DNA of 64,000 nt from Trachythela sp. YZ-2020 (taxonomy: Eukaryota; Cnidaria; Anthozoa; Malacalcyonacea; Clavulariidae): NCBI GenBank assembly GCA_016169945.1, contig JADLSH010000271.1, forward strand, positions 186,001 through 250,000, in the 5' to 3' direction. Positions 9,579-20,540 of this stretch are shown one piece after another. The notes beneath the pieces are model-generated. The model was not told the origin of the DNA, ran no database searches, and was given only the letters and a program-made list of their open reading frames with translations. Numbering within the stretch: position 1 is the stretch's first letter; every line of letters begins with the position of its first letter. The translations under genes and the position numbers were made by a program.

Positions 9579-9652
9579 TGGCAGCGGAGGGATTCAAACG
9601 CACGCCATCGAAATGATTAAACCAGCGCCTCAGACCACTTGACCACGCTACC
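9579..9652 (-). pseudogene. tRNA-Leu(AAG) lacking part of the anticodon arm
   Basis: About 8 nt of the 3' side of the anticodon stem-loop are deleted, together with T-loop changes. Confidence 0.8.
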
Positions 9653-9830
9653 ATTACCTGGAAGTTGTTGGAATCCTAGCAAAACCTTTCTAAAGAATAT
9701 TTACTATTATAGGGTAAACGGCACTGTTTCCGGGAAAGACAAGTTGAATAAGAGTTGCATTTTACCTAACATGTAAAAAGAGAGGAACATATATTCCAAA
9801 TCAAGCATTCCAAGCTTAAACAAAGATCGA

Positions 9831-9902
9831 TGCGTTGACCGGGAATCGAACCCAGATCTACTGCTTGGAAGGCAACAATGCTAACCATTACAACATCAAC
9901 GC
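9831..9902 (-). tRNA. tRNA-Gly(TCC), variant
   Basis: One base in the D-stem/box A region differs (C to A on the + strand). Confidence 0.8.
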
Positions 9903-9978
9903 ACCACACAAAACATTTTTGGACACAATTGGTATTCAACTCAGATAAAACAGGCAACATGAAATGCAAAAAAGCCGA

Positions 9979-10076
9979 TGTCAGGTGTGGGATTCGAACC
10001 CACGCCCACAATTGTGGACCAGAATTCTTAATATTCATCTTAAGTCTGGCGCCTTTGACCGCTCGGCCAACCTGAC
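9979..10076 (-). tRNA. tRNA-Leu(TAA) with intron
   Basis: Intact. Confidence 0.9.
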
Positions 10077-10198
10077 AAGCGGAAAACGCTTTAAAAAGAA
10101 TTAAAAAAAATGTATTCGTAATGACTGTGAACGACATCTGGGGGATGGGCAACTTTTAAAATCGATGATAGAGGTGTATTTTGAACACGCTCTTGTCT

Positions 10199-10270
10199 GG
10201 TTCTGTGGGGTAATGGTTAGCACTTTGGACTTTGAATCCAAGGATCCGAGTTCAAGTCTCGGCAGAACCT
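10199..10270 (+). tRNA. tRNA-Gln(TTG), box A variant
   Basis: GTGGTGTAATGG is changed to GTGGGGTAATGG. All stems are otherwise intact. Confidence 0.8.
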
Positions 10271-10381
10271 TAGGATGATCACGTGCCTGGATTTTCATAT
10301 TTCCACAGAGGATATGATTCATGCCTAAAATTTTACTAGACATCCCACAATGGAATGTGGTTGGGAATGTGGTTGGGAAAA

Positions 10382-10620
10382 TGGGCATTGGTCGGATTCG
10401 TACCCACGCCATCGAAATTACTGGCATCTGAAATCAGCGCGTTAAGGCTCTTTTCCACTCATCGCAAAAACCAACTCGCAAGCTCGCTGCGAGTACTTTC
10501 ATCCAATCACAATGCTCGACAGTTTATTTTAATTAGATGCAAGAACTCGCAGCGAGTTTGCGAGTTGATTTTGCGATGAATGGAGAAGAGCCTTTAGACC
10601 ACGTACTCGGCCACATTACC
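10382..10620 (-). pseudogene. tRNA-Leu(CAG)-like gene split by a MITE
   Basis: The spacer before it is shortened by a deletion next to GTGGTTGGGAAT repeats. The MITE occupies 10445-10593. Confidence 0.8.
10445..10593. mobile_element. 149-bp Harbinger-like MITE
   Basis: Full length with TTA on both sides. Confidence 0.8.
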
Positions 10621-10778
10621 TTTTTCTGTTTTAGTTAGGGATAATATTTTGCATAGATGACGCTGGTTATGCTGTCCCTTTATTCAAAATGTATTCGTAA
10701 TGACTGTGAACGACATCTGGGGGATGGGCAACTCTTAAAATCGATTATAGAGATGTATTTTGAAAAAATGCCTTGTCT

Positions 10779-10850
10779 GGTTCTGTGGTGTAATGGTTAG
10801 CACTTTGGACTTTGAATCCAAGGATCCGAGTTCAAGTCTCGGCAGAACCT
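10779..10850 (+). tRNA. tRNA-Gln(TTG)
   Basis: Intact. The three minus-strand genes that normally precede it are deleted at about 10687. Confidence 0.9.
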
Positions 10851-11040
10851 TAGGATGATCATGTGCATGGATTTTCATATTTCCACAGAGGATATGATTC
10901 ATGCCTAAAATTTTACTACACATCGCACAATGGAATGTGGTTAAAATAGTTTTACTTATGGGAGTTGAGAGAGACTTGTATCACGGTGGAGTTTAAAATT
11001 TTTGAAAATATTGCACATTCAAGCAAACAAGGCAATACAT

Positions 11041-11925
11041 AACTAGAAATACATGCATGCAGTAACCCCTCGCCCATTTGAACCATAGTTAAGTTTGAAC
11101 TAAACAATTTACTCCCAAAGGTTATTGTAACATGAAGTACTGAGTCGACGAATGTAACCATGGTAACACGGAACATTGTATATTTTTTATATTTTAATTT
11201 GTACAAAATCTTATTTTGTTTTTAACTATAAAATTATCAATTGTCCAACTATGTAAAGTAGGTATGCTATTGTGTACTCTTTTAGGTTTGATTTACTGTA
11301 ACATTCAACCTTAGACGTTCACAAAACGTTTCGAAATTTTCAAAAAACTTCAACTGCTTTTCGAGGAGTATTTTTATACTTCGCACTTGCTTTTGCAATG
11401 AAGTTTTTGAGATTTAATGCTTTATTTTTCTATAACATATTTGAATCAATACTAAAATACTCTTAAAGATCAATCAAAGTTGTATTGACCACACAGAATG
11501 ATCTACACATTTTCAAATTCACAAACTATACTGCATGCTATGTTAAAAAATCGGCAAACAAAGCATGGAAAATAGACACTTGCCTGTTTAAAACGCTCCT
11601 TTTTCGGTCTTTCGACTTTTCTCGTCTTGTTAATTTGTCCTCTAATTTGTCTTGTTTCGGAGACATAGAGACTTACTTATAAAATGAGTGCAAAACTAAT
11701 TTTGAAAAAAGTTTGCAAAATGGAAGTCTTCACTGTCTTCTCTCGGCTTGAACTTGCGCATGCGCATACCTTACGAAAAGGTCCTGTCCAGTCCAGTCCT
11801 GTCCATGACAAAAAAAAATGGCGGACGACTTTGCATTCCACAATGTTTTCACATACCCGGGTATAAATCTCCGAGCGGAATTAGTACCCTCGCACGGCGC
11901 TTCGCGCCGGCTCGGGGATTAAAAT
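11041..11925. other. Unidentified insertion of about 0.9 kb
   Basis: It separates two halves of the normal Gln-to-Leu(CAG) spacer. It has no convincing ORF, no clear terminal repeats, and a GC-rich right end (GGCGCTTCGCGCCGG hairpin). The same block is at about 17409-18293 in the duplicated copy. Confidence 0.6.
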
Positions 11926-11961
11926 ATGTTACAAAGCATCAGTCAATAAAATCACAGAAAA

Positions 11962-12202
11962 TGGGCATTGGTCGGATTCGTACCCACGCCGTCGAAATTA
12001 CTGGTATCTGAAATCAGCGCCTTAAAAGGCTCTTTTCCACTCATCGCAATAACCAACTCGCAAGCTCGTTGCGAGTACTTTGATCCAGTCACAATGCTCG
12101 ACAGTTTATTTTAATTACATGCAAGAACTCGCAGCGAGTTTGCGCGTTGATTTTGCGATGAGTGGAAAAGAGCCTTTAGACCACGTACTCGGCCACATTA
12201 CC
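11962..12202 (-). pseudogene. tRNA-Leu(CAG)-like gene split by a MITE
   Basis: Two extra A residues follow the left TTA. The MITE occupies about 12027-12175. Confidence 0.75.
12027..12175. mobile_element. Harbinger-like MITE
   Basis: TTA at 12176-12178 on the right. Confidence 0.75.
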
Positions 12203-12280
12203 TTTTTCTGTTTTAGTTACGGATAATATTTTGCATAGATGACGCTGGTTATTCTGTCCCTTTATTCAAAGCCTCTCATT

Positions 12281-12301
12281 TGACCGCTCGGCCAACCTGA
12301 C
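12281..12301 (-). pseudogene. tRNA-Leu(TAA) 5' fragment at the duplication junction
   Basis: Only the first 21 nt (acceptor and D-arm start) remain. Confidence 0.75.
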
Positions 12302-12422
12302 AAGCGGAAAACGCTTTCAAAGAATTTTAGAAAATGTACTCGTAATGACTGTGAACGACATCTGGGGGATGGGCAACTCTTAAAATCGATTATAGAGGTG
12401 TATTTTGAACACGCTCTTGTCT

Positions 12423-12494
12423 GGTGCTGTGGTGTAATGGTTAGCACTTTGGACTTTGAATCCAAGGATCCGAGTTCAAGTCTCGGCAGAACCT
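12423..12494 (+). tRNA. tRNA-Gln(TTG), acceptor mismatch
   Basis: Identical to the copy at 6098. Confidence 0.72.
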
Positions 12495-12730
12495 TAGGAT
12501 GATCATGTGCATGGATTTTCATATTTCCACGGAGGATATGATTCAAGCCTTAAATTTTACTAGACATCCCACAATGGAATGTGGTCAAAATATTTTTACT
12601 TATGGGAGTTGACAGAGACTTGTATCACGGTGGAGTTTAAAATATTTGAAAATATTGCACATTCAAGCAAACAAGGCAATACATAATAAAAAATATGTTA
12701 CAAAGCATCAGTCAATAAAATCCCAGAAAA

Positions 12731-12969
12731 TGGGCATTGGTCGGATTCGTACCCACGCCATCGAAATTACTGGTATCTGAAATCAGCGCCTTAACGCTCT
12801 TTTCCACTCATCGCAAAAACCAACTCGCAAGCTCGCTGCGAGTACTTTCATCCAATCACAATGCTCGACAGTTTATATTAATTACATGCAAGAACTCGCA
12901 GCGAGTTTGCGAGTTGATTTTTCGATGAGTGGAAAAGAGCCTTTAGACCACGTACTCGGCCACATTACC
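12731..12969 (-). pseudogene. tRNA-Leu(CAG)-like gene split by a MITE
   Basis: The MITE occupies 12794-12942. Confidence 0.8.
12794..12942. mobile_element. 149-bp Harbinger-like MITE
   Basis: TTA flanks at 12791-12793 and 12943-12945. Confidence 0.8.
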
Positions 12970-13109
12970 TTTTTATGTTTCAGTTAGGGATAATCTTTTG
13001 CATAGATGACGCTGGTTATTCTGTCCTTTATTCCAAGCCTCTCATTTTCATGGTAAAATTGCAGGATAATCTCCTGAACGTGGAACTTATTATATATGTT
13101 TAAAATATG

Positions 13110-13191
13110 TGGCAGCGGTGGGATTCGAACCCACGCCATCGAAATGACTGGTGCCTTAAACCAGCGCCTTAGACCACTCGGCCACGCTACC
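13110..13191 (-). tRNA. tRNA-Leu(AAG)
   Basis: Intact. The hAT-like element begins 12 nt upstream of its 5' end. Confidence 0.92.
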
Positions 13192-13202
13192 ATTACCTGA
13201 AA

Positions 13203-13580
13203 CAGGGCCTTTTTTAACTAATGTACTGGAGGGGCAAAAGCCCCCCCAGCCCCCATGTTCGCCCCCCCAGTAAGCTATTTTTGCCCCCCCAGTGAAGGTC
13301 CCTTTTGTCCAAAGTATAAGCCAAAAAGGGGAAAAAACTGAGTTTAGAGGAAGGTTATTGTATTCTCACAACAAAACCTGGCTCCGTTTAGATGGGATAT
13401 ATCAAAAATTGTCTGTGGAAATGCAGGAAATCAAGCCACAGAGACTCAAGAATACAAAAATTTTCGGGGGGAGGACCCCCAGACCCCCCGTTGCCTTCCT
13501 ACACCTGTAATACACCACATACTTCTTACGTCCCCTTTCGATGATGCCCCCCCACTGACGATTTCTTAAAAAAGGCCCTG
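13203..13580. mobile_element. Non-autonomous hAT-like element, copy B
   Basis: It is 378 bp long with the same termini and flanking 8-mers as 6872-7235. It is longer only because its poly-C and poly-T tracts are longer. Confidence 0.75.
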
Positions 13581-13754
13581 GCCTGAAAGCTGTTCGAATC
13601 CTAGCAAAACGTTTTAAAGAATATTGACTATTATATTTTAAACGGCACTGTTTCCGGGAAAGACAAGTGGAATAAGAGTTGCATTTTACCTAACATGTAA
13701 AAAGAGAGGAACATATATTGCAAATCAAGCATTCCAAGCTTAAACAAAGATCGC

Positions 13755-13826
13755 TGCGTTGACCGGGAATCGAACCCAGATCTACTGCTTGGAAGGCAAC
13801 AATGCTAACCATTACACCATCAACGC
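13755..13826 (-). tRNA. tRNA-Gly(TCC)
   Basis: Intact. Confidence 0.9.
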
Positions 13827-13902
13827 ATCACACAAAACATTTTTGGACCCAATTGGTATTCAACTCAGATAAAACAGGCAACATGAAATGCAAAAAAGCC
13901 GA

Positions 13903-13980
13903 TATCAGGTGTGGGATTCGAACCAGAATTCTTAATATTCATCTTAAGTCTGGCGCCTTTGACCGCCCGGCCAACCTGAC
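13903..13980 (-). pseudogene. tRNA-Leu(TAA) with 20-nt deletion
   Basis: Homologue of 7539-7616. Confidence 0.8.
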
Positions 13981-14101
13981 AAGTGGAAAACGCTTTCAAA
14001 GAATTAGAAAAAATGTATTCGTAATGACTATGAACGACATCTGGGGGATGGGCAACTCTTAAAATCGATTATAGAGGTGTATTTTGAACACGCTCTTGTC
14101 T

Positions 14102-14173
14102 GGTTCTGTGGTGTAATGGTTAGCACTTTGGACTTTGAATCCAAGGATCCGATTTCAAGTCTCGGCAGAACCT
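14102..14173 (+). tRNA. tRNA-Gln(TTG), T-stem mismatch
   Basis: Homologue of 7738-7809. Confidence 0.72.
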
Positions 14174-14405
14174 TAGGAGATCATGTGCATGGATTTTCAT
14201 ATTTCAACAGAGGATATGATTTGAAATTTTACTAGACATCCCACACTGGACTGTGGTCAAATTATTTTTACTTATGGGAGTTGACAGAGACTTGTATCTC
14301 GGTGGAGTTTAAAATTTTGAAAATATTGCACATTAATTCAAGCAAACAAGGCAATACATAATAAAAAATATGTTACAAAGCATCAGTCAATAAAATCCCA
14401 GAAAA

Positions 14406-14644
14406 TGGGCATTGGTCGGATTCGTACCCACGCCATCGAAATTACTGGTATCTGAAATCAGCGCCTTAAGGCTCTTTTCCACTCATCGCAAAAACCAACT
14501 CGCAAGCTCGCTGCGAGTACTTTCATCCAATCACAATGCTCGACAGTTTATATTAATTACATGCAAGAACTCGCAGCGAGTTTGCGAGTTGATTTTTCGA
14601 TGAGTGGAAAAGAGCCTTTAGACCACGTACTCGGCCACATTACC
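14406..14644 (-). pseudogene. tRNA-Leu(CAG)-like gene split by a MITE
   Basis: The MITE occupies 14469-14617 and its left end is intact here. Confidence 0.8.
14469..14617. mobile_element. 149-bp Harbinger-like MITE
   Basis: TTA at 14466-14468 and 14618-14620. Confidence 0.8.
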
Positions 14645-14784
14645 TTTTTCTGTTTCAGTTAGGGATAATCTTTTGCATAGATGACGCTGGTTATTCTGTC
14701 CTTTATTCAAAGCCTCTCATTTTCATGGTAAAATTGCAGGATAATCTTCTGAACGTGGAACTTATTATATATGTTTAAAATATG

Positions 14785-14866
14785 TGGCAGCGGTGGGATT
14801 CGAACCCACGCCATCGAATTGACTGGTGCCTTAAACCAGCGCCTTAGACAACTCGGCCACGCTACC
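14785..14866 (-). tRNA. tRNA-Leu(AAG), D-loop variant
   Basis: Homologue of 8415-8496. Confidence 0.8.
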
Positions 14867-15045
14867 ATTACCTGGAAGCAACTCGAATCCTAGCAAAACG
14901 TTTTAAAGAATATTGACTATAATATTTTAAACGGCACTGTTTCCGGGAAAGACAAGTTGAATAAGAGTTGCATTTTACCTAACATGTAAAAAGAGAGGAA
15001 CATATATTCCAAATCAAGCATTCCAAGCTTATAAACAAAGATCGC

Positions 15046-15117
15046 TGCGTTGACCGGGAATCGAACCCAGATCTACTGCTTGGAAGGCAACAATGCTAAC
15101 CATTACACCATCAACGC
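15046..15117 (-). tRNA. tRNA-Gly(TCC)
   Basis: Intact. Confidence 0.9.
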
Positions 15118-15193
15118 ACCACACAAAACATTTTTGGACACAATTGGTATTCAACTCAGATAAAACAGGCAACATGAAATGCAAAAAAGCCGA

Positions 15194-15291
15194 TGTCAGG
15201 TGTGGGATTCGAACCCACGCCCACAATTGTGGACCAGAATTCTTAATATTCATCTTAAGTCTGGCGCCTTTGACCGCTCGGCCAACCTGAC
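15194..15291 (-). tRNA. tRNA-Leu(TAA) with intron
   Basis: Intact. Confidence 0.9.
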
Positions 15292-15413
15292 AAGCGGAAA
15301 ACGCTTTAAAAAGAATTTAAAAAAATGTATTCGTAATGACTGTGAACGACATCTGGGGGATGGGCAACTTTTAAAATCGATGATAGAGGTGTATTTTGAA
15401 CACGCTCTTGTCT

Positions 15414-15485
15414 GGTTCTATGGTGTAATGGTTAGCACTTTGGGCTCTGAATCCAAGGATCCGAGTTCAAGTCTCGGTAAAACCT
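15414..15485 (+). tRNA. tRNA-Gln(CTG)
   Basis: Homologue of 9043-9114. Confidence 0.75.
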
Positions 15486-15721
15486 TAGGATGATCACGTG
15501 CATGGATTTTCCTATTTCCACAGAGGTATGATTCATGCCTTAAATTTTACTAGGCATCCAACAATGGAATGCGGTCACAATATTTTTACTTATGGGAGTT
15601 GACAGAGACTTGTATCACGGTGGAGTTTCAAATTTTTGAAAATATTGCACTTTCAAGCAAACAAGGCAATACATAACAATAATATGTTACAAAGCATCCG
15701 TCAATATATAATCTCTGAATA

Positions 15722-15808
15722 TGGGCATTGGTCGGATTCGTACCCACGCCATTGAAATTACTGGTATCTGAATTCACCGCCTTAGACCACATACTCGGCC
15801 ATATTGCC
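15722..15808 (-). pseudogene. Uninterrupted tRNA-Leu(CAG)-like gene
   Basis: An empty site lacking the MITE, with a mutated B box. Confidence 0.75.
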
Positions 15809-15946
15809 TTTTTCAGTTTTAGTTAGGCATAATCTATAGCATAAATGTTGTGGTTATTCTGTCTCTTTATTCAAAGCCTCTTCTTTTATGGTAAAATTAC
15901 AGATAATCTCGTGAACTTGGAACTTATTATGGATGTGTAATACACG

Positions 15947-16020
15947 TGGCAGCGGAGGGATTCAAACGCACGCCATCGAAATGATTAAACCAGCGCCTCA
16001 GACCACTTGACCACGCTACC
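15947..16020 (-). pseudogene. tRNA-Leu(AAG) lacking part of the anticodon arm
   Basis: Homologue of 9579-9652. Confidence 0.8.
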
Positions 16021-16198
16021 ATTACCTGGAAGTTGTTGGAATCCTAGCAAAACCTTTCTAAAGAATATTTACTATTATAGGGTAAACGGCACTGTTTCCG
16101 GGAAAGACAAGTTGAATAAGAGTTGCATTTTACCTAACATGTAAAAAGAGAGGAACATATATTCCAAATCAAGCATTCCAAGCTTAAACAAAGATCGA

Positions 16199-16270
16199 TG
16201 CGTTGACCGGGAATCGAACCCAGATCTACTGCTTGGAAGGCAACAATGCTAACCATTACAACATCAACGC
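16199..16270 (-). tRNA. tRNA-Gly(TCC), variant
   Basis: Homologue of 9831-9902. Confidence 0.8.
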
Positions 16271-16346
16271 ACCACACAAAACATTTTTGGACACAATTGG
16301 TATTCAACTCAGATAAAACAGGCAACATGAAATGCAAAAAAGCCGA

Positions 16347-16444
16347 TGTCAGGTGTGGGATTCGAACCCACGCCCACAATTGTGGACCAGAATTCTTAAT
16401 ATTCATCTTAAGTCTGGCGCCTTTGACCGCTCGGCCAACCTGAC
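16347..16444 (-). tRNA. tRNA-Leu(TAA) with intron
   Basis: Intact. Confidence 0.9.
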
Positions 16445-16566
16445 AAGCGGAAAACGCTTTAAAAAGAATTAAAAAAAATGTATTCGTAATGACTGTGAAC
16501 GACATCTGGGGGATGGGCAACTTTTAAAATCGATGATAGAGGTGTATTTTGAACACGCTCTTGTCT

Positions 16567-16638
16567 GGTTCTGTGGGGTAATGGTTAGCACTTTGGACTT
16601 TGAATCCAAGGATCCGAGTTCAAGTCTCGGCAGAACCT
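16567..16638 (+). tRNA. tRNA-Gln(TTG), box A variant
   Basis: Homologue of 10199-10270. Confidence 0.8.
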
Positions 16639-16749
16639 TAGGATGATCACGTGCCTGGATTTTCATATTTCCACAGAGGATATGATTCATGCCTAAAATT
16701 TTACTAGACATCCCACAATGGAATGTGGTTGGGAATGTGGTTGGGAAAA

Positions 16750-16988
16750 TGGGCATTGGTCGGATTCGTACCCACGCCATCGAAATTACTGGCATCTGAA
16801 ATCAGCGCGTTAAGGCTCTTTTCCACTCATCGCAAAAACCAACTCGCAAGCTCGCTGCGAGTACTTTCATCCAATCACAATGCTCGACAGTTTATTTTAA
16901 TTAGATGCAAGAACTCGCAGCGAGTTTGCGAGTTGATTTTGCGATGAATGGAGAAGAGCCTTTAGACCACGTACTCGGCCACATTACC
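16750..16988 (-). pseudogene. tRNA-Leu(CAG)-like gene split by a MITE
   Basis: The MITE occupies 16813-16961. Confidence 0.8.
16813..16961. mobile_element. 149-bp Harbinger-like MITE
   Basis: TTA flanks at 16810-16812 and 16962-16964. Confidence 0.8.
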
Positions 16989-17146
16989 TTTTTCTGTTTT
17001 AGTTAGGGATAATATTTTGCATAGATGACGCTGGTTATGCTGTCCCTTTATTCAAAATGTATTCGTAATGACTGTGAACGACATCTGGGGGATGGGCAAC
17101 TCTTAAAATCGATTATAGAGATGTATTTTGAAAAAATGCCTTGTCT

Positions 17147-17218
17147 GGTTCTGTGGTGTAATGGTTAGCACTTTGGACTTTGAATCCAAGGATCCGAGTT
17201 CAAGTCTCGGCAGAACCT
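17147..17218 (+). tRNA. tRNA-Gln(TTG)
   Basis: Intact homologue of 10779-10850. Confidence 0.9.
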
Positions 17219-17408
17219 TAGGATGATCATGTGCATGGATTTTCATATTTCCACAGAGGATATGATTCATGCCTAAAATTTTACTACACATCGCACAATG
17301 GAATGTGGTTAAAATAGTTTTACTTATGGGAGTTGAGAGAGACTTGTATCACGGTGGAGTTTAAAATTTTTGAAAATATTGCACATTCAAGCAAACAAGG
17401 CAATACAT

Positions 17409-18293
17409 AACTAGAAATACATGCATGCAGTAACCCCTCGCCCATTTGAACCATAGTTAAGTTTGAACTAAACAATTTACTCCCAAAGGTTATTGTAACA
17501 TGAAGTACTGAGTCGACGAATGTAACCATGGTAACACGGAACATTGTATATTTTTTATATTTTAATTTGTACAAAATCTTATTTTGTTTTTAACTATAAA
17601 ATTATCAATTGTCCAACTATGTAAAGTAGGTATGCTATTGTGTACTCTTTTAGGTTTGATTTACTGTAACATTCAACCTTAGACGTTCACAAAACGTTTC
17701 GAAATTTTCAAAAAACTTCAACTGCTTTTCGAGGAGTATTTTTATACTTCGCACTTGCTTTTGCAATGAAGTTTTTGAGATTTAATGCTTTATTTTTCTA
17801 TAACATATTTGAATCAATACTAAAATACTCTTAAAGATCAATCAAAGTTGTATTGACCACACAGAATGATCTACACATTTTCAAATTCACAAACTATACT
17901 GCATGCTATGTTAAAAAATCGGCAAACAAAGCATGGAAAATAGACACTTGCCTGTTTAAAACGCTCCTTTTTCGGTCTTTCGACTTTTCTCGTCTTGTTA
18001 ATTTGTCCTCTAATTTGTCTTGTTTCGGAGACATAGAGACTTACTTATAAAATGAGTGCAAAACTAATTTTGAAAAAAGTTTGCAAAATGGAAGTCTTCA
18101 CTGTCTTCTCTCGGCTTGAACTTGCGCATGCGCATACCTTACGAAAAGGTCCTGTCCAGTCCAGTCCTGTCCATGACAAAAAAAAATGGCGGACGACTTT
18201 GCATTCCACAATGTTTTCACATACCCGGGTATAAATCTCCGAGCGGAATTAGTACCCTCGCACGGCGCTTCGCGCCGGCTCGGGGATTAAAAT
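17409..18293. other. Unidentified insertion, second copy
   Basis: Matches 11041-11925 over its whole length. No gene seen. Confidence 0.6.
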
Positions 18294-18329
18294 ATGTTAC
18301 AAAGCATCAGTCAATAAAATCACAGAAAA

Positions 18330-18570
18330 TGGGCATTGGTCGGATTCGTACCCACGCCGTCGAAATTACTGGTATCTGAAATCAGCGCCTTAAAAGGCTC
18401 TTTTCCACTCATCGCAATAACCAACTCGCAAGCTCGTTGCGAGTACTTTGATCCAGTCACAATGCTCGACAGTTTATTTTAATTACATGCAAGAACTCGC
18501 AGCGAGTTTGCGCGTTGATTTTGCGATGAGTGGAAAAGAGCCTTTAGACCACGTACTCGGCCACATTACC
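18330..18570 (-). pseudogene. tRNA-Leu(CAG)-like gene split by a MITE
   Basis: The MITE occupies about 18395-18543. Confidence 0.75.
18395..18543. mobile_element. Harbinger-like MITE
   Basis: Homologue of 12027-12175. Confidence 0.75.
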
Positions 18571-18711
18571 TTTTTCTGTTTTAGTTACGGATAATATTTT
18601 GCATAGATGACGCTGGTTATTCTGTCCCTTTATTCAAAGCCTCTCATTTTCATGGTAAAATTGCAGGATAATCTCCTGAACGTGGAACTTATTATATATG
18701 TATAAAATATG

Positions 18712-18793
18712 TGGCAGCGGTGGGATTAGAACCCTCGCGATCGAAATGACTGGTGCCTTAAACCAGCGCCTTAGACCACTCGGCCACGCTACC
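18712..18793 (-). tRNA. tRNA-Leu(AAG), T-arm variant
   Basis: The T-loop reads TTCTAAT and two T-stem bases differ, so activity is doubtful. Confidence 0.65.
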
Positions 18794-18970
18794 ATTACCT
18801 GGAAGCTATTCGAATCCTAACAAAACTTTCTAAAGAATATTGACTATTATATTTTAAACGGCACTGTTTTCGGGAAAGAGAATTTGAATAAGAGTTGCAT
18901 TTTACCAAAGATGTAAAAAGAGAGGAACATATATTCCAAATCAAGCATTCCAACCTTAAACAAAGATCGC

Positions 18971-19042
18971 TGCGTTGACCGGGAATCGAACCCAGATCTA
19001 CTACTTGGAAGGCAACAATGCTAACCACTACACCATCAACGC
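18971..19042 (-). tRNA. tRNA-Gly(TCC), variant
   Basis: One base in the 3' anticodon stem differs and gives a G-T pair. Confidence 0.8.
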
Positions 19043-19119
19043 ATCACGCAAAATATTTTTGAACCCAACTGGTTTTCAACTCAGATAAAACAGGCAACAT
19101 GAAATGCGAAAAAAGCCGA

Positions 19120-19217
19120 TGTCAGGTGTGGGATTCGAACCCACGCCTAAAATTGTGGAACAGAATTCTTAATATTCATATTAAGTCTGGCGCCTTTGAC
19201 CGCTCGGCCAACCTGAC
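19120..19217 (-). tRNA. tRNA-Leu(TAA), position-37 variant
   Basis: Position 37 is T instead of G, with further changes in the variable arm. Also seen at 22653. Confidence 0.7.
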
Positions 19218-19339
19218 AAGCAGAAAAGGGTTTCAAAGAATTAGAAAAAATGTATTCGTAATGACTGTGAACGACATCTGGGAGATGGGCAACTCTTAAA
19301 ATCGATTATAGAGGTGTATTTTGAAAAAATGCCTTGTTT

Positions 19340-19411
19340 GGTTCTGTGGTGTAATGGTTAGCACTTTGGACTTTGAATCCAAGGATCCGAGTTCAAGTCT
19401 CGGCAGAACCT
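19340..19411 (+). tRNA. tRNA-Gln(TTG)
   Basis: Intact. Confidence 0.9.
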
Positions 19412-19647
19412 TAGGATGATCATGCGCATGGATTTTCATATTTCCACAGAGGATATGATTCAAGCCTTAAATTTTACTAGACATCCCACAATGGAATGTG
19501 GTCAAAATATTTTTACTTATGGGAGTTGACAGAGACTTGTATCACGGTGGAGTTTAAAATATTTGAAAATATTGCACATTCAAGCAAACAAGGCAATACA
19601 TAATAAAAAATATGTTACAAAGCATCAGTCAATAAAATCCCATAAAA

Positions 19648-19885
19648 TGGGCATTGGTCGGATTCGTACCCACGCCATCGAAATTACTGGTATCTGAAAT
19701 CAGCGCCTTAAGGCTCTTTTCCACTCATCGCAAAAACCAACTCGCAAGCTCGCTGCGAGTACTTTCATCCAATCACAATGCTCGACAGTTATTTTAATTA
19801 CACGCAAGAACTCGGAGCGAGTTTGCGAGTTGATTTTGCGATGAGTGGAAAAGAGCCTTTAGACCACGTACTCGGCCACATTACC
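19648..19885 (-). pseudogene. tRNA-Leu(CAG)-like gene split by a MITE
   Basis: The MITE occupies 19711-19858. Confidence 0.8.
19711..19858. mobile_element. Harbinger-like MITE, 148 bp
   Basis: TTA on both sides, with a one-base internal loss. Confidence 0.8.
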
Positions 19886-20026
19886 TTTTTATGTTTCAGT
19901 TAGGGATAATCTTTTGCATAGATGACGCTGGTTATTCTGTCCCTTTATTCCAAGCCTCTCATTTTCATGGTAAAATTGCAGGATAATCTCCTGAACGTGG
20001 AACTTATTATATATGTTTAAAATATG

Positions 20027-20108
20027 TGGCAGCGGTGGGATTCGAACCCACGCCTTCGAAATGACTGGTGCCTTAAACCAGCGCCTTAGACAACTCGGCC
20101 ACGCTACC
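20027..20108 (-). tRNA. tRNA-Leu(AAG), D-loop variant
   Basis: GAGTTG in the D-loop and one variable-arm change. Confidence 0.78.
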
Positions 20109-20287
20109 ATTACCTGGAAGCTACTCGAATCCTAGCAAAACGTTTTAAAGAATATTGATTATAATATTTTAAACGGCACTGTTTCCGGGAAAGACAAGTT
20201 GAATAAGAGTTGCATTTTACCTAACATGTAAAAAGAGAGGAACATATATTCCAAATCAAGCATTCCAAGCTTATAAACAAAGATCGC

Positions 20288-20359
20288 TGCGTTGACCGGG
20301 AATCGAACCCAGATCTACTGCTTGGAAGGCAACAATGCTAACCATTACACCATCAACGC
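20288..20359 (-). tRNA. tRNA-Gly(TCC)
   Basis: Intact. Confidence 0.9.
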
Positions 20360-20435
20360 ATCACACAAAACATTTTTGGACACAATTGGTATTCAACTCA
20401 GATAAAACAGGCAACATGAAATGCAAAAAAGCCGA

Positions 20436-20533
20436 TGTCAGGTGTGGGATTCGAACCCACGCCCACAATTGTGGACCAGAATTCTTAATATTCATCTTAA
20501 GTCTGGCGCCTTTGACCGCTCGGCCAACCTGAC
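20436..20533 (-). tRNA. tRNA-Leu(TAA) with intron
   Basis: The body is intact. Its 5' flank is cut immediately by a rearrangement joining it to a partial Gln gene. Confidence 0.88.
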
Positions 20534-20540
20534 CTCAAAA

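Larger units (their letters stand above)
5956..12280. repeat. Tandem segmental duplication, copy A
   Basis: This block of 6325 bp is repeated almost exactly at 12281-18648, covering several tRNA units, the hAT-like insert and the 0.9-kb block. Copy A has many one- or two-base losses in homopolymers relative to copy B. It also has a larger loss near 7337-7365 and a changed MITE end near 8095. Confidence 0.9.
12281..18648. repeat. Tandem segmental duplication, copy B
   Basis: It is 6368 bp long and begins abruptly inside the 5' end of a tRNA-Leu(TAA), joined to spacer sequence ending GCCTCTCATT. It ends at the equivalent GCCTCTCATT. Confidence 0.9.
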
